Assembly (NCBI GenBank): GCA_007122045.1
Contig: SKJM01000508.1
Location: forward strand, 1 to 11,788
Direction: 5' to 3'
DNA length: 11,788 nt
Source of the DNA: Planctomycetales bacterium
GTDB taxonomy: Bacteria; Planctomycetota; Planctomycetia; Pirellulales; Thermoguttaceae
Numbering within the stretch: position 1 is the first letter of the stretch; each line of letters starts with the position of its first letter. Below the pieces are notes generated by a model, which was given only the letters and a program-made list of their open reading frames with translations, did no database searches and was not told where the DNA came from. The position numbers and the translations under genes are program-made. Shown one piece after another: positions 6,537 to 11,788 of the stretch.

Positions 6537-6962
6537 ATGACGGCGCGATTGATGATTGCCGAACGATCCGGCCGCTGGGCGGCAGCCATGCGCGTGGAGC
6601 TGGCTGCCACGGGCGTGCGCTTGTGGGAGATCGGCCCGCGCCCGGTCCTGGCGGAGGTGCTGGCCGAAGCGCCCGCCGGCTTCCTGGTGCTGGAACTGAC
6701 GGGAAAGAACGGCTCCTGGCTGGTCGATACGCTTGTCGAGTTGCAGCGGCACTGGCGTGGCGCCCGCGCCGCGGTGGTGGCCGAGCGGTCGCTGGCCGAG
6801 TGGGAATGGCTGATGCGCGAGGCGGGAGCGGTGCACTTTCTGACCTCGCCGCGGAGGCTCGCCCCGCTGATCGACCTGGCCTGCCGCCACCTTGCCGCGG
6901 CGCCCGTGCCCCGCCAGACCCTCTCGGAACGCATTTGGGCGTCCCTCCCGTGGGGGCAGTAA
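6537..6962 (+). CDS. Putative pseudo-receiver (CheY-fold-like) protein lacking phosphorylation residues
   Basis: Hypothetical 141-aa cytoplasmic protein. Hydrophobic strands and amphipathic helices alternate as in a response-regulator receiver: RLMIAERS, GRWAAAMRVELAATG, VRLWEIG, PVLAEVLAEAP, GFLVLELTGKNG, SWLVDTLVELQRHW, RAAVVAERS, LAEWEWLMREAGA, VHFLTSP, RRLAPLIDLACRHL. If this alignment holds, the acidic pair after strand 1 is E9-R10, the phospho-acceptor Asp is E53, the strand-4 Thr/Ser is replaced (A82/E83), and the conserved Lys before Pro in strand 5 is S104. Phosphorylation would then be impossible or permanently mimicked. The C-terminal tail after about 120 has no recognisable domain. 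The ATG at 6537 has no SD; an ATG at 6552 is a shorter alternative. It follows the degenerate NtrC-like regulator on the same strand and probably shares its transcript. No similarity search was possible; the fold call is an inference. Confidence 0.6.
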   Translation: MTARLMIAERSGRWAAAMRVELAATGVRLWEIGPRPVLAEVLAEAPAGFLVLELTGKNGSWLVDTLVELQRHWRGARAAVVAERSLAEWEWLMREAGAVHFLTSPRRLAPLIDLACRHLAAAPVPRQTLSERIWASLPWGQ

Positions 6963-6964
6963 GC

Positions 6965-7711
6965 CTACCACGGCCCCCGGCCCAGGTAGCGCTGCAGGGC
7001 ATTGTAGCTGCCGAAGGCCAGAAAGCCGAACATGATGCCCAGCAGGATGCTCCCCTGCAGGATGCCCAGCACGGCCACGGCGCCGGCCGCGATCATCGAT
7101 AGGATCAGCGAGTGGCGAATCCCCTCGCGCGGCATGGCCATGAGGAACAGTTCGCGGGCGACCTGCCCGCCGTCGAGCGGGTAGATGGGCATGAGGTTCA
7201 GGATGCCGTAGGCCACGGTCACAAAGAGGATCAGGTCGATGAAGATCGTCAAGAGGATCCCGCCGACGATGTCCGCCGGGCTGAGGTTCAGCCCGATGGG
7301 GAGCCCCCAAGAGACTTGGATGCCGGCTCCCGATGCGACCAGACCCGCACACACCACGGCGGCCAGCAGGAAGCCGGCGGCGGGACCGGCCAGCGAGATG
7401 CCGATCTGCCGCCAGGGCCCCAGCGAGGCCGCGCCGTACGCGCCGGAACCGTACGACGCCAACCCGCCGAGCGAGTAAAGCGTGATGTGCGGGTGGAACC
7501 CGTTCCAGCGCATCACCACGGCGTGCCCCAACTCGTGCACCAGCACGCCGACGAATACCGCGACGATCCACGTCACCAGGGTGCGGGCGTCGGGCATCCG
7601 AAGCCCCAGCACCACGGCCACCACCCAGAAAAACGGATGCACGCGCACGGGGAAGCCGAAAAGGCGGAAGTGCAGATCGGCCTGGGTCGGCTCCGGTTCG
7701 CCAAGTAACAC
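6965..7711 (-). CDS. M50 site-2-type intramembrane zinc metalloprotease
   Basis: Polytopic membrane protease (248 aa) of the site-2 protease / SpoIVFB-like group, which cleaves substrates inside the membrane. The zinc motif HELGH is at residues 59-63 in a hydrophobic helix (VFVGVLVHELGHAVVMRW), and the third ligand region NLMPIYPLDGG is at 172-182 (Asp180). The N-terminal LHFRLFGFPVRVHPFFW is typical of the planctomycete and archaeal short forms without PDZ or CBS domains. The start is set at the GTG at 7711 because GAGGAG lies 8 nt upstream. The upstream ATG at 7744 overlaps the predicted -10 box and so could not be in the transcript. The longer in-frame reading to 8149 crosses palindromic repeats and overlaps lpxB. 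Its stop lies 2 nt from the stop of the convergent receiver-like gene. Substrate unknown. Confidence 0.9.
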   Translation of the reverse strand: MLLGEPEPTQADLHFRLFGFPVRVHPFFWVVAVVLGLRMPDARTLVTWIVAVFVGVLVHELGHAVVMRWNGFHPHITLYSLGGLASYGSGAYGAASLGPWRQIGISLAGPAAGFLLAAVVCAGLVASGAGIQVSWGLPIGLNLSPADIVGGILLTIFIDLILFVTVAYGILNLMPIYPLDGGQVARELFLMAMPREGIRHSLILSMIAAGAVAVLGILQGSILLGIMFGFLAFGSYNALQRYLGRGPW

Positions 7712-7742
7712 GTGGGCAGCTCCTCGGTGCGGGCAAAAGAGC

Positions 7743-7771
7743 ATTGTACGCCGCCGTGCGGCCCGGGTCCA
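7743..7771 (-). promoter_or_regulatory. Sigma-70-type promoter of the M50 protease gene
   Basis: On the minus strand, TGGACC (7771-7766) and TACAAT (7748-7743) are spaced 17 bp apart; the -10 has five of six consensus bases and the -35 has four. Transcription would begin near 7736, leaving about 25 nt with the GAGGAG ribosome-binding site before the GTG at 7711. Confidence 0.55.
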
Positions 7772-7794
7772 GGTGGCGGGCATGGGCGTTGCTC

Positions 7795-7896
7795 GTTGGA
7801 GTTTACGCTTTAGCATGTGGAAGACCGGCTCAATTGGCCTACCGCACGCTGAAGCGTGAACTCCAACAGGCGGCACGCTGAAGCGCGAACTCCAAC
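7795..7896. repeat. REP-like palindromic repeat array, family B (GTTG head): one direct, two inverted units
   Basis: Three 23-nt units: + strand at 7795-7817, and minus-strand copies at 7845-7867 and 7874-7896. The two minus copies differ at one base; the + copy differs from them at three. Each unit has the head GTTGGAGTT followed by the palindrome CACGCT-TC-AGCGTG (or a variant). The minus copies are 6 bp apart (period 29). The array begins 15 nt after the lpxB stop and lies between lpxB and the promoter of the M50 gene, so folded copies could stop or stabilise the lpxB transcript. Confidence 0.82.
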
Positions 7897-7911
7897 CTGT
7901 CGCCATCGAAA

Positions 7912-9198
7912 TCAGCGACCCCGCGCCCGCTCGTAGATCGTGCTTCTTGCGGCGGGGGCGTGGTGCAGGAAGTGCGGCCGGGGCAGGGCCGGAGGGGCGG
8001 AGGGCAGCGCGCCGAGCAGGTATTCGGCCGCCCGGGCCGAAGCGCCGCCGTGCCCCACGTCCGCCCGAAGCGCCTCCAGCGCCTTCACCCGCGCCGCCCG
8101 AGCGGCCGGGTCGGAAAGCCACTCGATCACGTGCGACGCCACCCGCCACGACTTGTCCTCGCAGGTCAGGTACTCGGGAAACAGCACTTTCTCGGCGTCG
8201 GGCTGCGCGGGATCGAACGGTGTGAGGTCGTCCGTTTCAACCTGGCCGGTCGAAAGCAGGTTCACCAGCGTAATGTACTTCACCGTGCGGAACCAGCCCT
8301 GCACCCGGTACGCGAAGCGGCTGATCCAGTACAGAATGACCGTCGGCTTCGCGTGGTACAGCAGCTCCAGCGACACGCTGCCGGAAACGGCCATGCAGCA
8401 GTGGGCCAGGCGCATCAGTTCGGGCGTCCGGCCCACAAACACGTCGGCCTCCAGGCCGGCCGCGGCCGCCTCGCGGCGGGCCAACTCGGCCTGCTGCGGC
8501 TTGAACGCCGCCACCGCGAACCGCACGCCCGGCACCGCCTCCCGAACCATGCCCGCCGCCTTGACGAACCATCGCAGGTTGCCTTTCACTTCCTGGGTGC
8601 GCGAGCCGGGCAGGATGACCACCAGCGGATCGGGCTTCGCGCCGTAGGCCGCCAGGAATGTCGCATCGTAGGCGTGCTCGCGCACTTCGTCGAAGAACGG
8701 ATGGCCGACGAACGTGGCGTTGCAGCCGCGGCGGCGGAACCACGCCTCTTCGAACGGCAGGCAGCACAGCACGTGGTCGACCAGGCGGCGCATCTTCTTC
8801 ACGCGCCACGGGGCCCAACCCCACAACTGCGGCGGCGAGTAGTAGAACACGGGAATGTTGTGCCGCTTCGCGCGCCAGGCGATCCACCAGTTCATGCCGG
8901 GGTAGTCGACCAGCACCACCGCGTCGGGCCGGTGATGGCGGAAGTACCGGTCGGCCCGGCTCACCAGCCCCCAGAACTTGTGCAGGTTCAACAGCACGCG
9001 GCCGAACCACATGACGGCCAGGGCGGTCAGGTCGGCGTGCAGGCGGCACCCGGCCTCGGCCATACGGGGGCCGCCGTAGCCGACCGCCTCGATGCTCGGG
9101 CACCGTGCCCGCAGGGCGCGAATCAGGTTCGCCGCGTGGATGTCGCCGCTCGGCTCGCCCACGGAAAAGAAAATGCGGCGCGTTCGGTTGGCTGTCAT
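7912..9198 (-). CDS. lpxB: Lipid-A-disaccharide synthase
   Basis: GT19 glycosyltransferase (428 aa) that joins UDP-2,3-diacylglucosamine and lipid X to make the lipid A disaccharide at the inner face of the cytoplasmic membrane. Landmarks: FFSVGEPSGDIHAANLIRALR at 10-30 (Glu15, Asp19), VGYGGPRMAEAGC, VLVDYPGMNWWIA (Asp98), YYSPPQLWGWAPWRVKKMRR (119-138), FVGHPFFDEV (163-172), VILPGSRTQEV (194-204) and SGSVSLELLYHAKPTVILY in the donor-binding half. The core ends near residue 394; the last roughly 34 residues (Pro/Arg-rich, ending STIYERARGR) are an extension beyond the usual 380-390 aa length. The ATG start at 9198 is supported by AAGGAG 5 nt upstream. No other lpx genes are adjacent. Its presence implies that this organism makes a lipid A-type outer-membrane lipid. 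Confidence 0.94.
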   Translation of the reverse strand: MTANRTRRIFFSVGEPSGDIHAANLIRALRARCPSIEAVGYGGPRMAEAGCRLHADLTALAVMWFGRVLLNLHKFWGLVSRADRYFRHHRPDAVVLVDYPGMNWWIAWRAKRHNIPVFYYSPPQLWGWAPWRVKKMRRLVDHVLCCLPFEEAWFRRRGCNATFVGHPFFDEVREHAYDATFLAAYGAKPDPLVVILPGSRTQEVKGNLRWFVKAAGMVREAVPGVRFAVAAFKPQQAELARREAAAAGLEADVFVGRTPELMRLAHCCMAVSGSVSLELLYHAKPTVILYWISRFAYRVQGWFRTVKYITLVNLLSTGQVETDDLTPFDPAQPDAEKVLFPEYLTCEDKSWRVASHVIEWLSDPAARAARVKALEALRADVGHGGASARAAEYLLGALPSAPPALPRPHFLHHAPAARSTIYERARGR

Positions 9199-9370
9199 AC
9201 GGGCTCCTTCCCGGTCGAAATGGCGGTCGAGTCGCCCTTTTTCGCTGTGTTAGCCCACCGAATTTGGGCAGGCCGCCGGAACGGCGCGAACAGGGAGACC
9301 GTTCCCTTTGCCGAAACGGGCTTAGTATGGCAAATTGCGACCCGAACACAAAGCCCAATTGCCCACGTCA

Positions 9371-9406
9371 CCTCTAGAGGGTGGTAGGAGCGGCTTGGAA
9401 ATTCCA
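9371..9406. promoter_or_regulatory. Two palindromes upstream of the DUF1559 promoter (possible operators)
   Basis: CCTCTAGAGG (9371-9380) is a perfect 10-bp palindrome, and TGGAA-A-TTCCA (9396-9406) is a perfect 11-bp inverted repeat. They lie about 47 and 20 bp upstream of the -35 box at 9427, positions suited to an activator or a repressor. The binding protein is unknown, and short palindromes can arise by chance. Confidence 0.35.
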
Positions 9407-9426
9407 TCATTTCGAGCGCAGGGCGA

Positions 9427-9454
9427 TTGACAGGTGCGCCAGTCGGAATAAAAT
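9427..9454 (+). promoter_or_regulatory. Sigma-70-type promoter of the DUF1559 gene
   Basis: A perfect TTGACA (9427-9432) and TAAAAT (9449-9454) are 16 bp apart. Transcription would begin near 9461, giving a leader of about 140 nt before the ATG at 9600. Confidence 0.7.
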
Positions 9455-9460
9455 GGAATG

Positions 9461-9599
9461 AACCGTTAGCCGAATCGGCTGCCTGCCGGGAGTGAGAACC
9501 CGCGCGGCGGCAGACTTCGGGTGGCGGCGGTGGGCTCGATGCCCGCACCGTACTTCTCCAAGGTGCCGCGACGGCGGAAAAAATTAGAGGAGTTGACTC
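9461..9599 (+). promoter_or_regulatory. Structured 5' leader of the DUF1559 transcript with ribosome-binding site
   Basis: Three stems are readable: AGCCG/CGGCT (9468-9480); a 9-bp stem with one bulge at 9479-9513 (outer CTGCC/GGCAG, inner GCCG/CGGC); and CGGTG/CACCG with an inner GGC/GCC at 9528-9550. The first two share bases 9479-9480, so they compete slightly. An A-rich stretch then leads to the Shine-Dalgarno GAGGAG (9587-9592), 7 nt before the ATG. I do not recognise a known riboswitch class. Confidence 0.4.
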
Positions 9600-10589
9600 A
9601 TGCGCCCAAGTAAAGGTTCCGGTTTTACACTCGTTGAGTTATTGGTGGTCATCACGATCATCGGCATTCTGATTGGCCTGCTGCTGCCCGCGGTGCAAGC
9701 GGCCCGCGAGGCGGCCCGGCGGTTGCAATGCAAGAACCACCTGTACCAGATCGGCCGCGCGTCACTGCAGCACGTCGATAGCCATGGGTTCTACCCGTCC
9801 AGCGGGTGGGGTTACCTGTGGACCGGCGATCCCGACCGGGGCTTTGGCCACCGGCAGCCGGGCGGGTTCTTCTACAACATCCTGCCGTACATGGAGCAGG
9901 AGGCCATTCACCAGTTGGGCGCGGGGCTGGGTGACCCCCATACCAGTTCGGCCAAGCGGGCTGAACTTGCCAAGCAGAAGGCTGCGGTCGTGAGCATCTT
10001 GCACTGCCCCAGCCGGCGGCGGGCTATCGGCTACCCGGCCATTGAGGGTTCCCGCAACGCCAACATGCCCAGCACCATGGCCAAGACCGACTACGCCGCC
10101 AACGGCGGAACGCGGGTGTACACGGGCGCGGGGCCGTCTTACCCCGGGTGCCTGCAAAACTATCCCAACTGCAACTGGAGTAATAGCGATACGTGGTTGG
10201 ATGCCCACTTCGACGGCGTGTCGGGCGAGCGCAGCGAGGTCCAACCGGCGCACATCCGCGACGGCACGACCAACACCTATCTGGCCGGCGAGAAATACCT
10301 CAACCCGAACCATTATCACACCGGCAGGGACGGGGCCGACAACAACTCGCCCTACCAGGGCCACGACTGGGACGTCAACCGGTGGACCCGCCTGGACTTG
10401 GTTCCCCGGCAGGATACGCCCGGCGTCGATACGATGTCGTCGCGTTTCGGCAGCGCGCATCCTTCGGGATTGCACATGCTCATGTGCGACGGCTCCGTGC
10501 AGAACATCAGTTACGCCATTGACCCCGACGTGCACAGAAACCTCGGCAACCGGAAGAGCGGGGTGCCGATTCCCGCGACGGCCTTTTAG
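9600..10589 (+). CDS. DUF1559 protein with prepilin-type N-terminal methylation/cleavage signal
   Basis: Exported pseudopilin-like protein (329 aa) of the family expanded in planctomycetes (SBP_bac_10/DUF1559). The N-terminus [41 protein letters not shown] shows the class III signal: cleavage after Gly8, mature Phe first, Glu at mature position 5 (E13), then one hydrophobic helix. [23 protein letters not shown] follows, the usual start of the DUF1559 domain. The C-terminal hallmark [26 protein letters not shown] lies at about 283-308, followed by NLGNRKSG. Length is normal. The start is firm: GAGGAG 7 nt upstream and a perfect -35 further up. A lipoprotein gene of planctomycete type follows 200 bp later, a common association. 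The cellular role of the family is unsettled; a surface or type II/IV-like assembly role is inferred only from the leader. Confidence 0.95.
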   Translation: MRPSKGSGFTLVELLVVITIIGILIGLLLPAVQAAREAARRLQCKNHLYQIGRASLQHVDSHGFYPSSGWGYLWTGDPDRGFGHRQPGGFFYNILPYMEQEAIHQLGAGLGDPHTSSAKRAELAKQKAAVVSILHCPSRRRAIGYPAIEGSRNANMPSTMAKTDYAANGGTRVYTGAGPSYPGCLQNYPNCNWSNSDTWLDAHFDGVSGERSEVQPAHIRDGTTNTYLAGEKYLNPNHYHTGRDGADNNSPYQGHDWDVNRWTRLDLVPRQDTPGVDTMSSRFGSAHPSGLHMLMCDGSVQNISYAIDPDVHRNLGNRKSGVPIPATAF

Positions 10590-10617
10590 ACCGGCGCGAA
10601 ACCGACTCATCGCCCCC

Positions 10618-10729
10618 GTAGGATGGACGTTCCCGTCCGTTGCCCGTAGATGGACGTTCCCGTCCGTCGCCCGTAGGATGGACGTTCCCGTCCGTATGTC
10701 GGCCCGACGGACAGGAATGTCCATCCTAC
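10618..10729. repeat. REP-like palindromic repeat array, family A (GTAG head): three direct and one inverted unit
   Basis: Direct units at 10618-10640, 10646-10667 (one G lost) and 10673-10695, and an inverted unit at 10707-10729. Each has the head GTAGGAT, the palindrome GGACG-TTCC-CGTCC and a closing GT. Direct units are separated by 5 nt (TGCCC or CGCCC; period 27-28). Unit 3 and the inverted unit match at 21 of 23 positions around an 11-nt loop, so a long hairpin can form. The array begins 28 nt after the DUF1559 stop. It resembles a BIME made of REP sequences. Confidence 0.85.
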
Positions 10730-10789
10730 CGGCAAACGCGGGCTCACCGCACGGCGCGCCGTACACCAACCCAGTCCGAGATTACCACC

Positions 10790-11410
10790 ATGCGATTGCT
10801 TTCCCTCCATTTCCTGTTGATCGTGAGCATTCTTTTCGCCGCCGGTTGTTCCCGCCGGCCGCGAGCGCCCCGCCGGCCGGGCGTCAATGCGGCGGCTGCC
10901 GGTCGCGCGGCCATCGAAATGTACGACACCGACGGCGACGGCAAGCTCGACACGACCGAACTCGAGCGCTGCCCCGCGCTGCTGATGGCGCTGCCTCTGG
11001 CCGACACCGACGGCGACGGCAAGTTGTCGGCCGACGAGATCGCCGCCCGCGTCGAGGCGTGGTTCGCCTTCGGCACCATCATGATGGACGCCGCCCCACT
11101 GGTGACCCTCGACGGCCAGCCGCTCGAAGGGGCCGAAGTGGTCTTCGAGCCGGAGGAGTTCCTCGGCGAGGGCTTCACGGAATGCCGCGGGGTGACCGAC
11201 GCATCGGGCCAGGCAAGGGTGAGCGGCTCGGACGCGACATATCCCGGCGTGTACGTCGGAGCGTACCGGGTGCGGATTTCCAAAGTGGTCGACGGGCAGG
11301 AAACCCTGCCCGCCCGGTACAACACCGAATCGGAACTGGGCGTCGAAGTGGCCGAGGACCACGGCACGGAGTTGCTCGATCACCTCGAGTTCCATTTGAG
11401 GAGCCAGTGA
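10790..11410 (+). CDS. EF-hand lipoprotein with C-terminal carboxypeptidase-regulatory-like beta-sandwich
   Basis: Predicted 206-aa lipoprotein. MRLLSLHFLLIVSILFAAGC is a lipoprotein signal with lipobox FAAGC, lipidated at Cys20. After an Arg/Pro-rich linker come two canonical 12-residue EF-hand loops, DTDGDGKLDTTE (46-57) and DTDGDGKLSADE (72-83), both with complete acidic ligands and a Glu at position 12, so Ca2+ binding is likely. From about 103 a beta-sandwich of the type common in planctomycete surface lipoproteins follows: VTLDGQPLEGAEVVFEPE, GVTDASGQARVSGSDATYPGVYVGAYRVRISK, LPARYNTESELGVEVAED. The ATG at 10790 is chosen for the signal peptide; upstream in-frame sequence back to 10640 is translated repeat DNA. 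No clear SD is present. It lies downstream of the DUF1559 gene on the same strand, possibly on the same transcript if the repeat array does not stop it. Confidence 0.88.
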   Translation: MRLLSLHFLLIVSILFAAGCSRRPRAPRRPGVNAAAAGRAAIEMYDTDGDGKLDTTELERCPALLMALPLADTDGDGKLSADEIAARVEAWFAFGTIMMDAAPLVTLDGQPLEGAEVVFEPEEFLGEGFTECRGVTDASGQARVSGSDATYPGVYVGAYRVRISKVVDGQETLPARYNTESELGVEVAEDHGTELLDHLEFHLRSQ

Positions 11411-11470
11411 GCCATCCTTTCGGATGCCGTTGTGCCTCCCGACTCACCGCGTCCGAAATCGGCAACTTGC

Positions 11471-11499
11471 TTGAGATTTCGGTAAACTTCTGATATCAT
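11471..11499 (+). promoter_or_regulatory. Sigma-70-type promoter with extended -10 for the small ORF
   Basis: TTGAGA (11471-11476) and TATCAT (11494-11499) are 17 bp apart, each with five of six consensus bases. TG at 11491-11492, one base before the -10, adds an extended -10 element. Transcription would begin near 11506. Confidence 0.68.
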
Positions 11500-11541
11500 C
11501 GACGGTAAATGGCCGCACCTCAGCCCCAGGAGAAGCCACTT

Positions 11542-11700
11542 GTGAGGACAAATACCAGCCGACGACGATTCCTGACGCTCATCCGGATCGGCTACAGCCG
11601 GGTGGTGGCGTTCGAGCACGAGAAGAATGCCGAAGACCCGCTGCCGGGGCTGGCCGAATCGGTCGGCTACGTGCGAGGCGTCCTTGCAGCGATGGCGTGA
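11542..11700 (+). CDS. Small basic protein of unknown function
   Basis: I do not recognise this gene. From the GTG at 11542 it encodes 52 aa ([20 protein letters not shown]..., ending VRGVLAAMA). It has a basic N-terminus, a moderately hydrophobic [15 protein letters not shown] segment that is too charged for a clear membrane helix, then an acidic middle. The GTG is preceded by AGGAG (11528-11532) with a 9-nt gap and lies about 36 nt after the predicted transcription start. An in-frame ATG at 11509 (63 aa) would lie only about 3 nt after the transcription start, so it would require a leaderless message. The dedicated promoter and the SD make it a more credible gene than its length suggests. 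It could also be an N-terminal remnant of a longer gene. Confidence 0.5.
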   Translation: MRTNTSRRRFLTLIRIGYSRVVAFEHEKNAEDPLPGLAESVGYVRGVLAAMA

Positions 11701-11705
11701 GGCAT

Positions 11706-11734
11706 TTGGCGGGAAGATTCCCGGAATGTACAAT
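11706..11734 (+). promoter_or_regulatory. Promoter-like site with a palindrome in the spacer, at the window edge
   Basis: TTGGCG (11706-11711; four of six) and TACAAT (11729-11734; five of six) are 17 bp apart. A perfect inverted repeat CGGGAA-GA-TTCCCG (11710-11723) starts at the end of the -35 and fills most of the spacer, where a repressor would block RNA polymerase. The gene it would serve begins beyond the window; 11741-11788 has no start codon I can defend. Confidence 0.42.
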
Positions 11735-11788
11735 GGTTCAAGGCTGTAGCTCACCTCCGCTTGCCCGAGAATAGGCGACCAGGTGATC

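Larger units (their letters stand above)
9199..9599. other. Divergent intergenic region between lpxB and the DUF1559 gene
   Basis: 401 bp without a credible gene. It holds two perfect palindromes, a good + strand promoter and a GC-rich structured leader (each listed separately). For lpxB on the minus strand I see only a weak CATACT-like -10 near 9325-9335 with no good -35. Confidence 0.5.

Noticed and set aside
5805..7736. 643-aa open frame on the minus strand across three genes
   Set aside because: It runs antisense to the regulator and receiver-like genes and out of frame through the M50 gene; Arg/Ala-rich with no motif.
7745..8149. Upstream extension of the M50 protease frame
   Set aside because: It translates through the family-B repeats and into lpxB on the same strand, upstream of the predicted promoter.
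10618..10729. CRISPR array
   Set aside because: Repeats are 23 nt but spacers are only 5 nt and nearly identical, and one unit is inverted; this is a palindromic REP-type array. No cas genes are present.
10640..10789. N-terminal extension of the EF-hand lipoprotein
   Set aside because: The added residues are a translation of the repeat units, and they would bury the lipoprotein signal peptide that starts at 10790.
11735..11788. tRNA or rRNA fragment (GGTTCAA and CACCTCC at the window end)
   Set aside because: No acceptor or anticodon stems can be folded on either strand, and the CACCTCC is not in a 16S 3'-end context.

Overview
The window reads as chromosomal DNA of a planctomycete, probably of the Pirellulales type. 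The main evidence is the pairing of a DUF1559 protein (prepilin-type GFTLVELL leader, C-terminal AHP...DGSV motif) with a small lipoprotein whose C-terminal beta-sandwich (DGQPLEGAEVVFEPE..., PARYNT...) is a planctomycete type. High G+C, frequent GTG starts, a tiny Tyr/Trp-rich secreted protein, an lpxB gene and dense intergenic palindromic repeats all fit. No phage, plasmid, CRISPR array, IS or RNA gene is visible.

Left part (1-2996, + strand) is a compact operon: a zinc/manganese-type ABC importer in the order substrate-binding protein (5' end outside the window), ATPase, permease, followed with a 1-nt gap by the RuvX/YqgF nuclease-fold gene. The ATPase and permease genes overlap by 8 nt if the best-supported permease start is used. 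A lone gene for a small aromatic-rich secreted protein follows (3227-3598). It converges on an M20 metallopeptidase (ArgE/DapE type, - strand).

Middle part (5041-6962, + strand): a near-consensus sigma-70 promoter drives an NtrC-like protein with an N-terminal PAS-like region, an AAA+ domain with altered Walker A, altered Walker B and no GAFTGA loop, and an intact Fis-type helix-turn-helix. Next comes a small protein that looks like a CheY-type receiver lacking the phosphorylation residues. The two may form a regulatory pair that no longer works by the usual sigma-54 / ATPase / phosphorylation chemistry. This is the most unusual coding content here, but the assignment rests on motif reading only.

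Right part: an M50 site-2-type membrane protease and lpxB (both - strand), then a 401-bp divergent intergenic region with a good promoter and a structured leader for the DUF1559 gene, then an EF-hand lipoprotein, then a 52-63 aa protein of unknown function with its own strong promoter, and a last promoter-like site with a palindrome in its spacer at the window edge.

Three intergenic spaces hold short palindromic repeats of two families. Both have 23-nt units built as a GTAG- or GTTG-headed tag followed by a 14-nt hairpin, arranged as direct and inverted copies just 3' of genes. This is the architecture of REP/BIME elements mobilised by RAYT (Y1 REP-associated) transposases, and the families are worth tracing genome-wide.
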